A DNA stretch of 40,283 nucleotides from an uncultured Bacteroidales bacterium (GTDB lineage Bacteria > Bacteroidota > Bacteroidia > Bacteroidales > FEN-979): contig CAISJJ010000093.1 in NCBI GenBank assembly GCA_903885595.1, positions 1 through 40,283 of the forward strand, given 5' to 3'. The first letter of the stretch is position 1, and the number at the start of each line of letters is the position of its first letter. This document shows, in pieces, positions 1 through 7,723 of this stretch. The notes under the pieces are model-generated. The model had not been told where the DNA came from, did no database searches, and was given only the letters and a program-made list of their open reading frames with translations. A program made the translations under genes and the position numbers.

Positions 1-69
1 GCTTTCGAGTGCCGCTCTATCCTTCTGCAAATAGGTGTCTTTATCCGTTTTCTGCTCTCTGCCATTCAT
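1..69 (-). CDS. ltrA: Group II intron reverse transcriptase/maturase, N-terminal fragment (runs off window)
   Basis: An ATG at 69 opens a frame that stays open for 23 codons to the window edge, beginning MNGREQKTDKDTYLQKD. The short polar start fits the N-terminal tail of intron-encoded LtrA-type proteins, which precedes the reverse transcriptase fingers. No RT motif is inside the window, so the call rests on position: about 410 nt after the 5' splice site of a recognisable group II intron. An upstream ATG at about 84 closes after five codons. An AGAGGTGAG purine stretch lies roughly 24 nt upstream of the chosen start, too far for a standard ribosome binding site. Confidence 0.65.
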   Translation of the reverse strand, partial: MNGREQKTDKDTYLQKDRAALES

Positions 70-480
70 ACGGTAACGATCATTTGATGCTCACCTCTTA
101 AGATTTGACCCTTCCAATATCAACCCGTGATATCGTACTATGGTCGCGGCTGACTCCTGTTGGCAATTGTTATCCGTGTTTCTTACTCCGTTTCCACACG
201 TCCAACAGGTCTCCCGTGGTAAACTTATACCCCTTCATCCCATGTAACCGCTGCATTTACACCCCAACATCCGGGTAGTTTTTTGGACTTCGATTTGTAT
301 TGCAATCTCATCCTGTTGGGTATGCCTGATGCAATTCGTGTTCCTCGGTTCGGGATTTTGCCTCCAGCTTCCTTCAGATTCCGCTTCACAACGGACACCC
401 TTGCTCTTGGCTAATGGTTGGTAACTACCGACCTCCATAAAGGACTTCCACCTTCAAGGTTATAAGTGTGCACGGCACAC
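1..480 (-). mobile_element. Group II intron, class C, 5' portion (truncated by window edge)
   Basis: Read on the minus strand, the element begins at 480 with GTGTG, matching the group II 5' splice consensus GUGYG. The following ~410 nt look like ribozyme domain I onward: from recall, blocks such as AAGGGTGTCCGT and GGAATCTGAAGGAAGC (minus strand, roughly 345-400), GAGGAACACGAATTGCAT (about 330) and GAGTCAGC..GACCATAGTAC (about 135-165) closely match the Oceanobacillus iheyensis class C intron. A maturase-like reading frame opens at 69 and runs off the window, as expected for an ORF in domain IV. The 5' exon is a rho-independent terminator hairpin and T-tract, the classic class C target. The 3' half, domains V/VI and the 3' splice site lie outside the window. 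There is no other gene in 70-532. Class C is my assignment from sequence recall plus insertion site. Confidence 0.88.
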
Positions 481-483
481 AAT

Positions 484-512
484 AAAAAAGCCGGTACTTT
501 TGAAATACCGGC
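484..512 (-). terminator. Rho-independent terminator of the bamA-skp operon
   Basis: On the minus strand a 7-bp perfect stem, GCCGGTA/TACCGGC (arms 506-512 and 490-496), encloses a 9-nt loop and is followed by TTTTTT (489-484). It lies 20 bp after the stop of the second Skp gene. The intron starts 3 bp beyond the T-tract. Confidence 0.88.
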
Positions 513-532
513 CTTTAAAACGTAAGCATATT

Positions 533-1051
533 TTATTGAATGCCCAGTTTTTTCTTTACCAGGGCCATTACATCATCAGCCTCATCTTTGTAGATAACCA
601 CATCTTCAATTGCATTCAGAATATATGTAAATTTATTTTCCTTTGCAACTTCTTTGATGGCCATCTTGGCCTTGTCAATAAATGGAGCAACCAATTCCTG
701 TTGCCTGGTCTGAAGATCCTGGCTGGCCTTCTGCTGGAAAGCATCGATACGCGCCTGGAGATCAGATAATTCCTTTTCCTTGGTTTGTTTGATCAGATCC
801 GACATACTTGTGGATTGCGATTGATAATCCAGATACTTATTTTCAAATTCAGCTTTCATAGCATCCATCTGATCAGTAAGCGTCTTTTGATAGTTCTGAA
901 GTTTGATCTTTACAGAGTCAATTCCTGGCATGGCGGCCAGTAGCGTGTTAAAATCAATGTATCCAATCTTTACCGGATTTTGCGCTTGCGATGCGAATGA
1001 ACAACCAATGATCAATGCAACGATGGCGAAAAGCTTTGTTAATTTTTTCAT
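533..1051 (-). CDS. OmpH/Skp-family periplasmic chaperone, second copy
   Basis: A 172-residue secreted protein of the Skp/OmpH family, periplasmic holdases that keep unfolded outer-membrane proteins soluble on the way to BamA. Visible features are a signal peptide (MKKLTKLFAIVALIIGCSFA, cleaved near SQA-Q), the family's first strand VKIGYIDFNTLL, a long Glu/Lys/Gln-rich helical region (about residues 50-125) that would form the coiled-coil tentacle, and a return segment ending in VIYKDEADDVM. The start is the ATG at 1051; a TTG two codons earlier is possible but less likely. It is the last gene of the run uppS-bamA-skp-skp and is followed by a hairpin terminator. A good -7 box overlaps the end of the upstream paralogue, so it may also be transcribed alone. 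Confidence 0.93.
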   Translation of the reverse strand: MKKLTKLFAIVALIIGCSFASQAQNPVKIGYIDFNTLLAAMPGIDSVKIKLQNYQKTLTDQMDAMKAEFENKYLDYQSQSTSMSDLIKQTKEKELSDLQARIDAFQQKASQDLQTRQQELVAPFIDKAKMAIKEVAKENKFTYILNAIEDVVIYKDEADDVMALVKKKLGIQ

Positions 1052-1086
1052 TTTCAATAATTAAATGGTTTATACTATACGTGGTG

Positions 1087-1094
1087 CAAAATTA
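1087..1094 (-). promoter_or_regulatory. Bacteroidota -7 promoter box for the second skp
   Basis: The minus strand reads TAATTTTG followed by CACC, matching TAnnTTTG. It lies between the two skp genes, 36 nt before the ATG at 1051, giving a predicted leader of about 30 nt. I see no convincing -33 TTG. Confidence 0.55.
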
Positions 1095-1105
1095 AGATTA
1101 TTTTT

Positions 1106-1726
1106 TTATTTTTTAATTTCCTTTGATTCAATTCCTCCTCCGGGTTTACCTGATGAACCGGAACCAGGACTTGAAGTCGTACTCCCGCTTTTTCCCTTAC
1201 CCTTCCTGTTGCTGAGACTTGCTCCCATATTATCAAGAACATCATCACTGATGTCATATTTAGGATTAGCGTACATCATGGTCAAACTACCCCCTTTATC
1301 GAAAACAACGGCATAATTGTTATTTGCAGAAATTTCCTGGATGGCATTGTATATTTTTTCCTGAATTGGTTTGACAAGTTCCTGCCGTTTTTTAAACAAA
1401 TCACCATCTTTCCCGAAACGTGTCCGCTGCAAAGCTTTCGCATCTTTCTCCTTATCAACGATTTCCTGCTCTTTTTTCTTCTTCATATCCTCCGGAAGCA
1501 GAATGGCCTGGGCTTGATAATCTTTATACATTTTATCGATATCCGCAAATTTCGCTTCAATCTCCTTTTGCCACTGGTTCGACAGTTCGTCCAGTTGTGC
1601 CTGTGCTTCAGAAAACTCCGGGATATTATCAAGGATATACTGCGTATCTACATAGGCAAATTTCTGGGCATTTACCATTGCAACTGCAAAAAAAACTGCC
1701 ACAATCGTTAATATCAGCTTTTTCAT
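1106..1726 (-). CDS. skp: OmpH/Skp-family periplasmic chaperone with Gly/Ser-rich tail
   Basis: A 206-residue member of the Skp/OmpH family, expected to bind unfolded outer-membrane proteins in the periplasm. It starts with a signal peptide (MKKLILTIVAVFFAVAMVNA) and the family-typical strand QKFAYVDTQYIL. A highly charged helical stretch (about residues 40-120) then forms the presumed coiled coil, ending in YAVVFDKGGSLTMMYANPKYD, the conserved return strand. The last ~35 residues are low-complexity Gly/Ser/Lys (KGKGKSGSTTSSPGSGSSGK), absent from the paralogue downstream and likely disordered. The two copies differ throughout, so the duplication is old. It lies 124 bp downstream of bamA, across an 8-bp tandem repeat. 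Pairing of bamA with two skp genes is common in Bacteroidota. Confidence 0.93.
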   Translation of the reverse strand: MKKLILTIVAVFFAVAMVNAQKFAYVDTQYILDNIPEFSEAQAQLDELSNQWQKEIEAKFADIDKMYKDYQAQAILLPEDMKKKKEQEIVDKEKDAKALQRTRFGKDGDLFKKRQELVKPIQEKIYNAIQEISANNNYAVVFDKGGSLTMMYANPKYDISDDVLDNMGASLSNRKGKGKSGSTTSSPGSGSSGKPGGGIESKEIKK

Positions 1727-1766
1727 TTTTTTCAGTTTTATCCGAATTTTATACTTAATAATATTT

Positions 1767-1838
1767 CACTACCTCGCTACCTCGCTACCTCACTACCTCG
1801 CTACCTCGCTACCTCGCTACCTCGCTACCTCACTATTT
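1767..1838 (-). repeat. 8-bp tandem repeat, eight units plus a decayed ninth
   Basis: Eight consecutive 8-bp units fill 1767-1830: six CGCTACCT and two CACTACCT, followed by the degenerate CACTATTT (1831-1838). On the transcribed minus strand this reads AGGTAGCG/AGGTAGTG and lies in the leader between bamA (stop at 1851) and skp (ATG at 1726). It is non-coding. Confidence 0.95.
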
Positions 1839-1850
1839 CAATACTTCTAA

Positions 1851-4472
1851 CTAATCTATCGACGAATTTATCGAGAAATGGAACTGTCCGCCTGATGCAC
1901 TGGGAACCCCGGGTACATTATCAAGACCATACCCCCAGTCTAACCCAAGCAAACCAAACATAGGCAGAAAAACGCGGACTCCCACTCCTATTGACCGGTA
2001 AACATTGAAAGGATTGAAATTGCTCCATAGGAGCCAGTCGTTACCTGCTTCAACAAATCCAAGTCCGAAAATGGTGGCGCTTGGGTTGAGTGATATGGGA
2101 TAACGTAATTCAAGCGTGTACCGGGTATAAACAGTTCCGCCAATGGTGGTCGGATATCCCGGGGTAAGCGAATTATTGGCATACCCGCGCATTCCGATAA
2201 GTTCACGGCCATCCATATTGTTATAACCCGACAATCCGTCACCCCCGAGATAAAACCGTTCAAAAGGTGTCACACCCAGACTCTGGTTGTATGTTCCCAG
2301 GAACCCGAATTGGACGCGTGGTGTCAAAACCAACTTTTCAATCATATTGATATACCAGGCGCCTTTGAATTTGATTTTATAATATTCGACCCATTTGTAC
2401 CGTTCGCTCGGCAACATGTTTTTATAATCAACATTGCCACGGAATAACGAATAAGGAGGTGTTAACTCGAAATTCAAAGAAATTTCTGACCCGTTCCTTG
2501 CAAAAATTGGAGCATCCACCGAATTTCGTGTAAGACCAATAGTGTAGCTAAATGCATTATAAACACCGTTACCTCCGCCAAATGTGAAGATCGATGAATA
2601 ATTATAGGTATTATACCTGTTATAATTTAAACTTTGGTAGAGAGAAAAATAATCATCCGGCCAGCGAAGTTGTGTCCCTAATCCTACCGAAATACCATCG
2701 ATTTTAAAATAGGCAAAACTGACATCGTTGGCAGCCAAACCGTTGGTATATCTTGAATGGAAATAGGATAAACTAAGCGCAAGCGGTTTGCGACCTCCCA
2801 GCCAGGGCTCGGTAAAGGAAAAGCTGTAACTGAAATACCCTTTTCCATAAGTCTGGAAACGTAAACTCAATTTCTGGCCATCTCCGGCAGGAATCGGCTT
2901 CCAGGCTTTCAGATTCGTGATATTCCTCAGTGAAAAATTGTTAAATGACAATCCCAGGGTCCCAACAATACGTCCATACCCCCATCCACCTGAAAGCTCT
3001 ATCTGATCTGCTGATGTTTCGGTAACGTCATACGAAATATCAACAGTGCCGTCTTCAGGATTTGGATTGACGTTGGGTGTAAGTTTTTCAGCATCAAAAT
3101 ATTTTAACTGCGCAAGCTGACGCTGAGAGCGGATAAGCCGGTCACGGCTGAAAAGCTGACCAGGCCGGGTTTGAACTTCACGCAGGGCCACATGATCATT
3201 GGTTTTTGTATTTCCCTTGATAGATACCTTGTTTACAGTAGCCTGTTTCCCTTCATGCATCCTTATTTCAAGGTCGATAGAGTCATTCTGTACCCTGGTT
3301 TCAACAGGCGCCACATCGAAAAACAGGTATCCATCATCCATATATAATGACCGAATGTCGGTTCCATTTGGATTGTATGAAAGAGCCTCATCAAGCGCTT
3401 CGCGGTCATATACATCACCCTTCCCTATCTTCAATATCCGGTCAAGATATACAGAAGGGTATTTCGTGTTTCCAATCCATTTGATATTCCGTACATAGTA
3501 TTTAGGCCCCTCTTCAACCCAGATGTCAATGTTGATAGTATTGTCTTCGTTTTTCGAAATTGAATCCCTGATGATCCGTGCATCCCGGTATCCCAAACTG
3601 TTATATTTACTTACAAGTAATTGTTTATCAGCCTGATAATCTTCATCGATGAATTTCGAGGATTTAAAAATCCTGATTCGTATGTTGTTGCTGGCATGCT
3701 CGCCCAACTCATTCCCGATTTCGACAAAATCAATGGTCGCAGCATCCTTTGCAGTTTCATATACCAGTTTGTCCGCATCATTTAACGGGTTAAAGACACT
3801 CTTTTCCTTGGTTTTCTTAAAAGAGGCTTTAATTAAATCTTCCCCTATGGTTTTATTCCCATGAATGTTAATGGTTAGTACCTTGACTTTTTCATTCTTG
3901 TCTATGTTAATGTACAAGGTTACCTCGTTGGCAGTGGTGCTGTCCTTCTTCGGGACTACATCGACTTCACAATTTAAAAACCCCTTATCATTGTAAAATT
4001 TCTTGATTATGTTTTTTGTTTTCATGATCATGTTATCGGTAACATAATCACCCTTCATTAAACGAATTTTCTGCCTGATGTCATCAGCGTCTGATTTTTT
4101 AATTCCATTGAACTGAAATTTGGATAATCGGGGTCGTTCCTTTAAATAAAAATTTAAAAATACTTGATTATCAACTTCTTTTGTAACCGACACCTGAATG
4201 TCTTCAAATAAACCCTGCTCCCATAACTTTCTTACTGCCTGCGATATTTTATCTCCGGGAATCTTGATCTTGTCGCCAACAGTCAATCCCGACAGCATGA
4301 TCAGCACGTTTCCATCCAGGTATTTCACGCCGCTAACGGTCATCCCGCCAATATAATATTCCTTGGGTTTGTTATAATCGTATACACTTTCTTCACCGAG
4401 ACTTATCTGGGCAGACAAGGGTTGAACAGCAATCAGGAAAAATAGTATTATCAGCAGGTTGCGAAGTCTCAT
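1851..4472 (-). CDS. bamA: Outer membrane protein assembly factor BamA
   Basis: The 873-residue core subunit of the outer-membrane protein insertion machine. A signal peptide (MRLRNLLIILFFLIAVQPLSA) is followed by POTRA modules over about residues 35-450, with typical segments such as GNKTIGEDLIKASF, KWIGNTKYPSVYLDRIL and VSIKGNTKTNDHVALREV. The C-terminal beta-barrel (Omp85 domain) spans about 480-873 and includes LGGDGLSGYNNMDGRELIGMRGY, a form of the conserved loop-6 region. The protein ends ...GGQFHFSINSSID, so the final aromatic beta-signal is followed by a short polar tail. The start lies 6 bp after the uppS stop, indicating translational coupling, and two Skp genes follow. Length and gene order are normal for Bacteroidota. 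Confidence 0.97.
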   Translation of the reverse strand: MRLRNLLIILFFLIAVQPLSAQISLGEESVYDYNKPKEYYIGGMTVSGVKYLDGNVLIMLSGLTVGDKIKIPGDKISQAVRKLWEQGLFEDIQVSVTKEVDNQVFLNFYLKERPRLSKFQFNGIKKSDADDIRQKIRLMKGDYVTDNMIMKTKNIIKKFYNDKGFLNCEVDVVPKKDSTTANEVTLYINIDKNEKVKVLTINIHGNKTIGEDLIKASFKKTKEKSVFNPLNDADKLVYETAKDAATIDFVEIGNELGEHASNNIRIRIFKSSKFIDEDYQADKQLLVSKYNSLGYRDARIIRDSISKNEDNTINIDIWVEEGPKYYVRNIKWIGNTKYPSVYLDRILKIGKGDVYDREALDEALSYNPNGTDIRSLYMDDGYLFFDVAPVETRVQNDSIDLEIRMHEGKQATVNKVSIKGNTKTNDHVALREVQTRPGQLFSRDRLIRSQRQLAQLKYFDAEKLTPNVNPNPEDGTVDISYDVTETSADQIELSGGWGYGRIVGTLGLSFNNFSLRNITNLKAWKPIPAGDGQKLSLRFQTYGKGYFSYSFSFTEPWLGGRKPLALSLSYFHSRYTNGLAANDVSFAYFKIDGISVGLGTQLRWPDDYFSLYQSLNYNRYNTYNYSSIFTFGGGNGVYNAFSYTIGLTRNSVDAPIFARNGSEISLNFELTPPYSLFRGNVDYKNMLPSERYKWVEYYKIKFKGAWYINMIEKLVLTPRVQFGFLGTYNQSLGVTPFERFYLGGDGLSGYNNMDGRELIGMRGYANNSLTPGYPTTIGGTVYTRYTLELRYPISLNPSATIFGLGFVEAGNDWLLWSNFNPFNVYRSIGVGVRVFLPMFGLLGLDWGYGLDNVPGVPSASGGQFHFSINSSID

Positions 4473-4478
4473 CCGGGT

Positions 4479-5243
4479 TTATTTACGTAGTTTTCCTTCA
4501 ATTTCATTAATCTGTTCACTGGTGAGTCCGAATCTGCGCTCCCTTTGCTGGAAGTCGAGAATGGCTTTATAAAAATCTTCTTTTCCGAAATCAGGCCACA
4601 GGGTGCTTGTGAAATAAAGCTCTGCATAGGCAATTTGCCATAATAAAAAGTTGCTGATCCGGTATTCACCGCTTGTCCGGATCAGAAATTCCGGATCGGG
4701 AATATCGGATGTGGCCAGAAACGACGTAAGTGTTGAAATATCAATCTTCTCCGGGTTCAATTCATTGGAAGCTACTTTACGGGCTATCGACCGGGCTGCC
4801 TCAACCAACTCCCAGCGCGAACTGTAACTCAACGCCAGTATCAGAGTCATCCCATCGTTTCCTGAAGTCTCATCAATGGATTTCATTAATTCACGATAAC
4901 TTTTAGCCGGTAAACTTTTCAAATCGCCGATTGCACGCAGCCTTATATTGTTACTCATCAGGGTTTTCATCTCCCCGTGAAGTGAATTGACCAGTATCCG
5001 CATCAAAGCATCAATCTCATATTTGGGCCGCTTCCAGTTTTCAGTGGAAAAGGCATACATGGTAAGATAGCGTACACCGAGTTCAGCTGCTGCTTCCACG
5101 GTATTTCTAACAGCATCAACACCCTTTTCATGACCAAGCGTACGTACGAAACCACGCCGCTTGGCCCAGCGCCCGTTCCCGTCCATGATCACTGCCACAT
5201 GAACCGGCAATCTTTTTCTATCGATCTGATCTTTGATTTCCAT
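4479..5243 (-). CDS. uppS: Undecaprenyl diphosphate synthase (cis-prenyltransferase)
   Basis: A cytosolic enzyme that condenses farnesyl diphosphate with eight isopentenyl diphosphates to make undecaprenyl diphosphate, the lipid carrier for peptidoglycan and surface glycans. The family signature is complete: HVAVIMDGNGRWAKRRG with catalytic Asp near residue 21, the substrate motif MYAFSTENWKRP, and the C-terminal RTSGEYRISNFLLWQIAYAE. I chose the ATG at 5243 (254 aa) over an in-frame TTG at 5258, because it gives the usual N-terminal length. It lies 6 bp upstream of bamA and 16 bp downstream of the DUF6089-like gene, in one operon. Its product serves the same envelope assembly process as its neighbours. 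Confidence 0.97.
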   Translation of the reverse strand: MEIKDQIDRKRLPVHVAVIMDGNGRWAKRRGFVRTLGHEKGVDAVRNTVEAAAELGVRYLTMYAFSTENWKRPKYEIDALMRILVNSLHGEMKTLMSNNIRLRAIGDLKSLPAKSYRELMKSIDETSGNDGMTLILALSYSSRWELVEAARSIARKVASNELNPEKIDISTLTSFLATSDIPDPEFLIRTSGEYRISNFLLWQIAYAELYFTSTLWPDFGKEDFYKAILDFQQRERRFGLTSEQINEIEGKLRK

Positions 5244-5259
5244 GTGTTTTATCGACAAC

Positions 5260-5937
5260 TCAATGATTCAGGTCCTTGCATTTGTTGCTCCCCGGCAAAT
5301 AAAATTGGTAGGTCAGCGAAACACCAAAAAACGAATACCAATCGTTTATGTTGGGATCACCCTCAATACTCACTCCATCGAGTTGATCCATGAATATTTT
5401 ATGCATTTCCCAATAACCTTGTAACCCTACTCTGTTTGAAATACTGTACTTTACACCAAGTCCGAAAGGGATGGAAAAATTTGTTCCGTTCAATTTTGTG
5501 ACAGACTGATTTTGATTTGTTTCTCCTGAATAGTAAAACCCGGAAATACCGGCGTAAATATAAGGTGATATTCGGTGGTTCTGGCTCCCAATAAAGTAGG
5601 GAATAAAATTAAACTCAACCATGCCTGAGATGTCAGTAATCGAACTTTTGAACGACAGGGTGAGATTTCTCATATTAGGTGTTCCGTTCGAGGCATCTCC
5701 CATGATATTCCCCCGAACAACAGCAAGTCTCACTGTCCAGCGGGTATCGATGTTGTACCTTGCCAACACTCCATAGGACAACTGTGTATTCAGAAATTGC
5801 TTCCCGGGATTGAGATCGCCAATGTAATATACCCCACCGGCAGAAATACCAACCTCCATGTCCTGCGATTTCGCAGATTGAACCAAAATAAGCAGCAGGA
5901 AGGCCGGAAGGACTGACCTACTAAAACAAGTAGACAT
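5260..5937 (-). CDS. Outer-membrane beta-barrel protein (DUF6089/porin-like)
   Basis: A 225-residue exported protein with a clear signal peptide (MSTCFSRSVLPAFLLLILVQSAKS, cleaved before QDMEVG). The mature part is a run of alternating amphipathic strands (MEVGISAGGVYYIGDL, SYGVLARYNIDTRWTVRLAV, ISPYIYAGISGFYYSGE, FSIPFGLGVKYSISNRVGLQGYWE, WYSFFGVSLTYQFY) typical of small 8-stranded barrels. The family resembles the DUF6089 proteins seen upstream of uppS-bamA in Bacteroidota; I do not know its function. The ATG at 5937 is preferred over a TTG at 5973 because it begins the signal peptide directly. It is the first gene of the minus-strand envelope operon and ends 16 bp before uppS. Confidence 0.85.
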   Translation of the reverse strand: MSTCFSRSVLPAFLLLILVQSAKSQDMEVGISAGGVYYIGDLNPGKQFLNTQLSYGVLARYNIDTRWTVRLAVVRGNIMGDASNGTPNMRNLTLSFKSSITDISGMVEFNFIPYFIGSQNHRISPYIYAGISGFYYSGETNQNQSVTKLNGTNFSIPFGLGVKYSISNRVGLQGYWEMHKIFMDQLDGVSIEGDPNINDWYSFFGVSLTYQFYLPGSNKCKDLNH

Positions 5938-6025
5938 GTGTTTGTGATATGCTCTGATGATAATTATTTTCAATGCTGCTAGATAACGCTCAAATAGCTG
6001 TTTTATTTGATACTAATTATGAATT

Positions 6026-6919
6026 TCATGAATTTTCCAGGTAGTTCCGGTTATCCAATCCCCAATTTAACTTTTCACGGATCGTTTGGAAGAAATTCTT
6101 ATCGGCCAGCCGGAGCAGATTAATTTTAAAAGTTGCCTTCCGGATGATAAGTTCGACTGAATGATCAACCGTTGCGATGCGTGAATCGAGGCTTAGCAGG
6201 AAACCGGCTCCCTTTCCCTCAACCCGGATCTTTATCTCACTGTCATCCCTGATCACGATTGGTCTTACAGTCAGGTTGTGACTCGCAATCGGAGTGATTA
6301 AAAAATTTTCTGAATCCGGGGTGATGATCGGTCCCGTACAACTAAGTGAATAGGCAGTTGAACCGGTGGGTGTGGCAACAATCAACCCATCGGCCCAATA
6401 TGCATTCAAAAAAGCCCCGTTTATCCATGTTTTAATGGTAAGCATCGACATTACATTGGGCTTAAAGACTGTCAGCTCATTTAATGCATAATTGTGAGAG
6501 CCAAAAAGGTTTTCAGGGGAATCGAGCCTTAGCAGCGTTCGCTTTTCAAGAAGATACAAACCGTTGCGAATGGCATTGATTGCGGGAATAATGTGTTCCT
6601 TCGAGATGCTGGATAAAAAACCAAGCCGTCCAAGGTTAATGCCGGTCACCGGTATACCTGAATCCCCAACGAGGCCAACTGCATCCAGGATGGTTCCATC
6701 ACCCCCGATAGAAAACAGAAAATCAACTTTATTCACTATCTCAGCATGGGTTGTAAACAGGCCGGGCTGCTGTTTAAAGACAATTGTTCCCTGAAGGCGT
6801 TCAAAAAATGGCTGGTATACCATTGTGACACCATTGCTGTTTTGCAATTCATCAACCATTTCCTGGATGAAAGGAACAACCGATTCGGCAATATTTTTAC
6901 CAAACAAGGCAATATTCAT
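6026..6919 (-). CDS. nadK: NAD kinase
   Basis: Phosphorylates NAD+ to NADP+ with ATP (or polyphosphate in some bacteria); the only known route to NADP. The 297-residue protein has the hallmark GGDG motif (residues 72-75, in FSIGGDGTILDA), the NE pair of the second motif (NELTVFK, about 147-148), the substrate-binding segment ADGLIVATPTGSTAYSLSCTGPII (about 177-198), and the C-terminal region PIVIRDDSEIKI. Length and motif spacing are normal. It has its own promoter 33 nt upstream and is followed by 88 bp before the outer-membrane protein operon, so it may be monocistronic or read through into that operon. Confidence 0.97.
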   Translation of the reverse strand: MNIALFGKNIAESVVPFIQEMVDELQNSNGVTMVYQPFFERLQGTIVFKQQPGLFTTHAEIVNKVDFLFSIGGDGTILDAVGLVGDSGIPVTGINLGRLGFLSSISKEHIIPAINAIRNGLYLLEKRTLLRLDSPENLFGSHNYALNELTVFKPNVMSMLTIKTWINGAFLNAYWADGLIVATPTGSTAYSLSCTGPIITPDSENFLITPIASHNLTVRPIVIRDDSEIKIRVEGKGAGFLLSLDSRIATVDHSVELIIRKATFKINLLRLADKNFFQTIREKLNWGLDNRNYLENS

Positions 6920-6951
6920 GGTGAAATGGAACTGTTTTTAAAATCAGGGTG

Positions 6952-6959
6952 CAAAGATA
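6952..6959 (-). promoter_or_regulatory. -7 promoter box for nadK
   Basis: The minus strand reads TATCTTTG followed by CACCCTG, a full TAnnTTTG match with the CACCC extension that recurs in this genome. It is 33 nt before the ATG at 6919. No clear -33 TTG is present at the right spacing. Confidence 0.7.
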
Positions 6960-7015
6960 CTGCAAATTTTGATTCAGATCATGCATCCCCTTTTACTACC
7001 TGCGTAAAAACAAAA

Positions 7016-7050
7016 ACGCAAAGCGCAAAACGCGAAACGCGAAACACAAA
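7016..7050. repeat. Degenerate 7-bp tandem repeat, five units
   Basis: Consecutive heptamers ACGCAAA, GCGCAAA, ACGCGAA, ACGCGAA, ACACAAA fill 7016-7050, 7 bp beyond the stop codon of the CBS-domain gene. A diverged GCGTAAAAAC just upstream may be an older unit. It is non-coding and not a terminator. Confidence 0.8.
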
Positions 7051-7057
7051 TGATCCT

Positions 7058-7723
7058 TTAGATGTTAAGGTAATTCATCAGCGCATCAAACCGATCCTGA
7101 AGACCTTCAGTGTATGCATCTTCATTTGACCAGGATGCTTTGATGAGGTAGTTGAACCTGAAAAAAGTCTGGAGGACCGGACCAATGTCAATCCTGTTTA
7201 TTTTAAGGGTGATCTCAAGTTTGGTTGAATCAGGGAAAGATGTCATGTACAGACTCAGAATTTTTGCATCATTCGACTCAACGATTTGTGCTATTTCAGT
7301 AAGGCTATAATCTTTATCATTGATTTCCAACACAATTATACCCCCGGGATGATGGAGCGCCGCTATGCCGGCAAAGTAATCCACCAGGGTTGGTAAGCCA
7401 ATTGAACCAACATATTGATTCTTGTCATTCACTACTGGTAATAAAGTAAGATGTAATGCTGAAAAAATTTTTATCACTTCATATATATGCTGATCTTCTG
7501 ATATATATGCAGTTATTAATGACAATTTATAACTTCCGATCTCCAGGTCAGGTTCCTGGAGCGCCACGATTTCTGTTTCAGAGATCAAACCAAGAAATTC
7601 GCTCCTATTGACAACGGGAAGATGCGAGCATCTGAATTCCTCCATCTGTGAAATGGCAAAAGCGCCCGTATCTGATGGTTTCAGCGGGATTATCGAGTCT
7701 GTGATCAGTTGTTTAGCTATCAT
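7058..7723 (-). CDS. CBS domain-pair protein with C-terminal ACT-like region
   Basis: A 221-residue cytosolic protein. Residues 1-115 form two CBS repeats: a first with CSHLPVVNRSEFLGLISETEIV and a second with HLTLLPVVNDKNQYVGSIGLPTLVDYF; CBS pairs usually bind adenine nucleotides and act as sensors. From about residue 125 the pattern GGIIVLEINDKDYSLTEIAQIVESNDAKILSLYM..LEITLKINRIDIGPVLQTF strongly resembles an ACT-like fold. No catalytic domain is attached, so it is probably a regulatory protein with unknown target. Its ATG overlaps the 3' end of rsgA by 11 bp, which implies translational coupling, and nadK lies downstream. A link with nucleotide sensing beside NAD kinase is only inference. 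Confidence 0.85.
   Translation of the reverse strand: MIAKQLITDSIIPLKPSDTGAFAISQMEEFRCSHLPVVNRSEFLGLISETEIVALQEPDLEIGSYKLSLITAYISEDQHIYEVIKIFSALHLTLLPVVNDKNQYVGSIGLPTLVDYFAGIAALHHPGGIIVLEINDKDYSLTEIAQIVESNDAKILSLYMTSFPDSTKLEITLKINRIDIGPVLQTFFRFNYLIKASWSNEDAYTEGLQDRFDALMNYLNI

Noticed and set aside
235-438. 67-codon minus-strand frame inside the group II intron
   Set aside because: It lies in ribozyme domain I; structure, not coding, explains the sequence.
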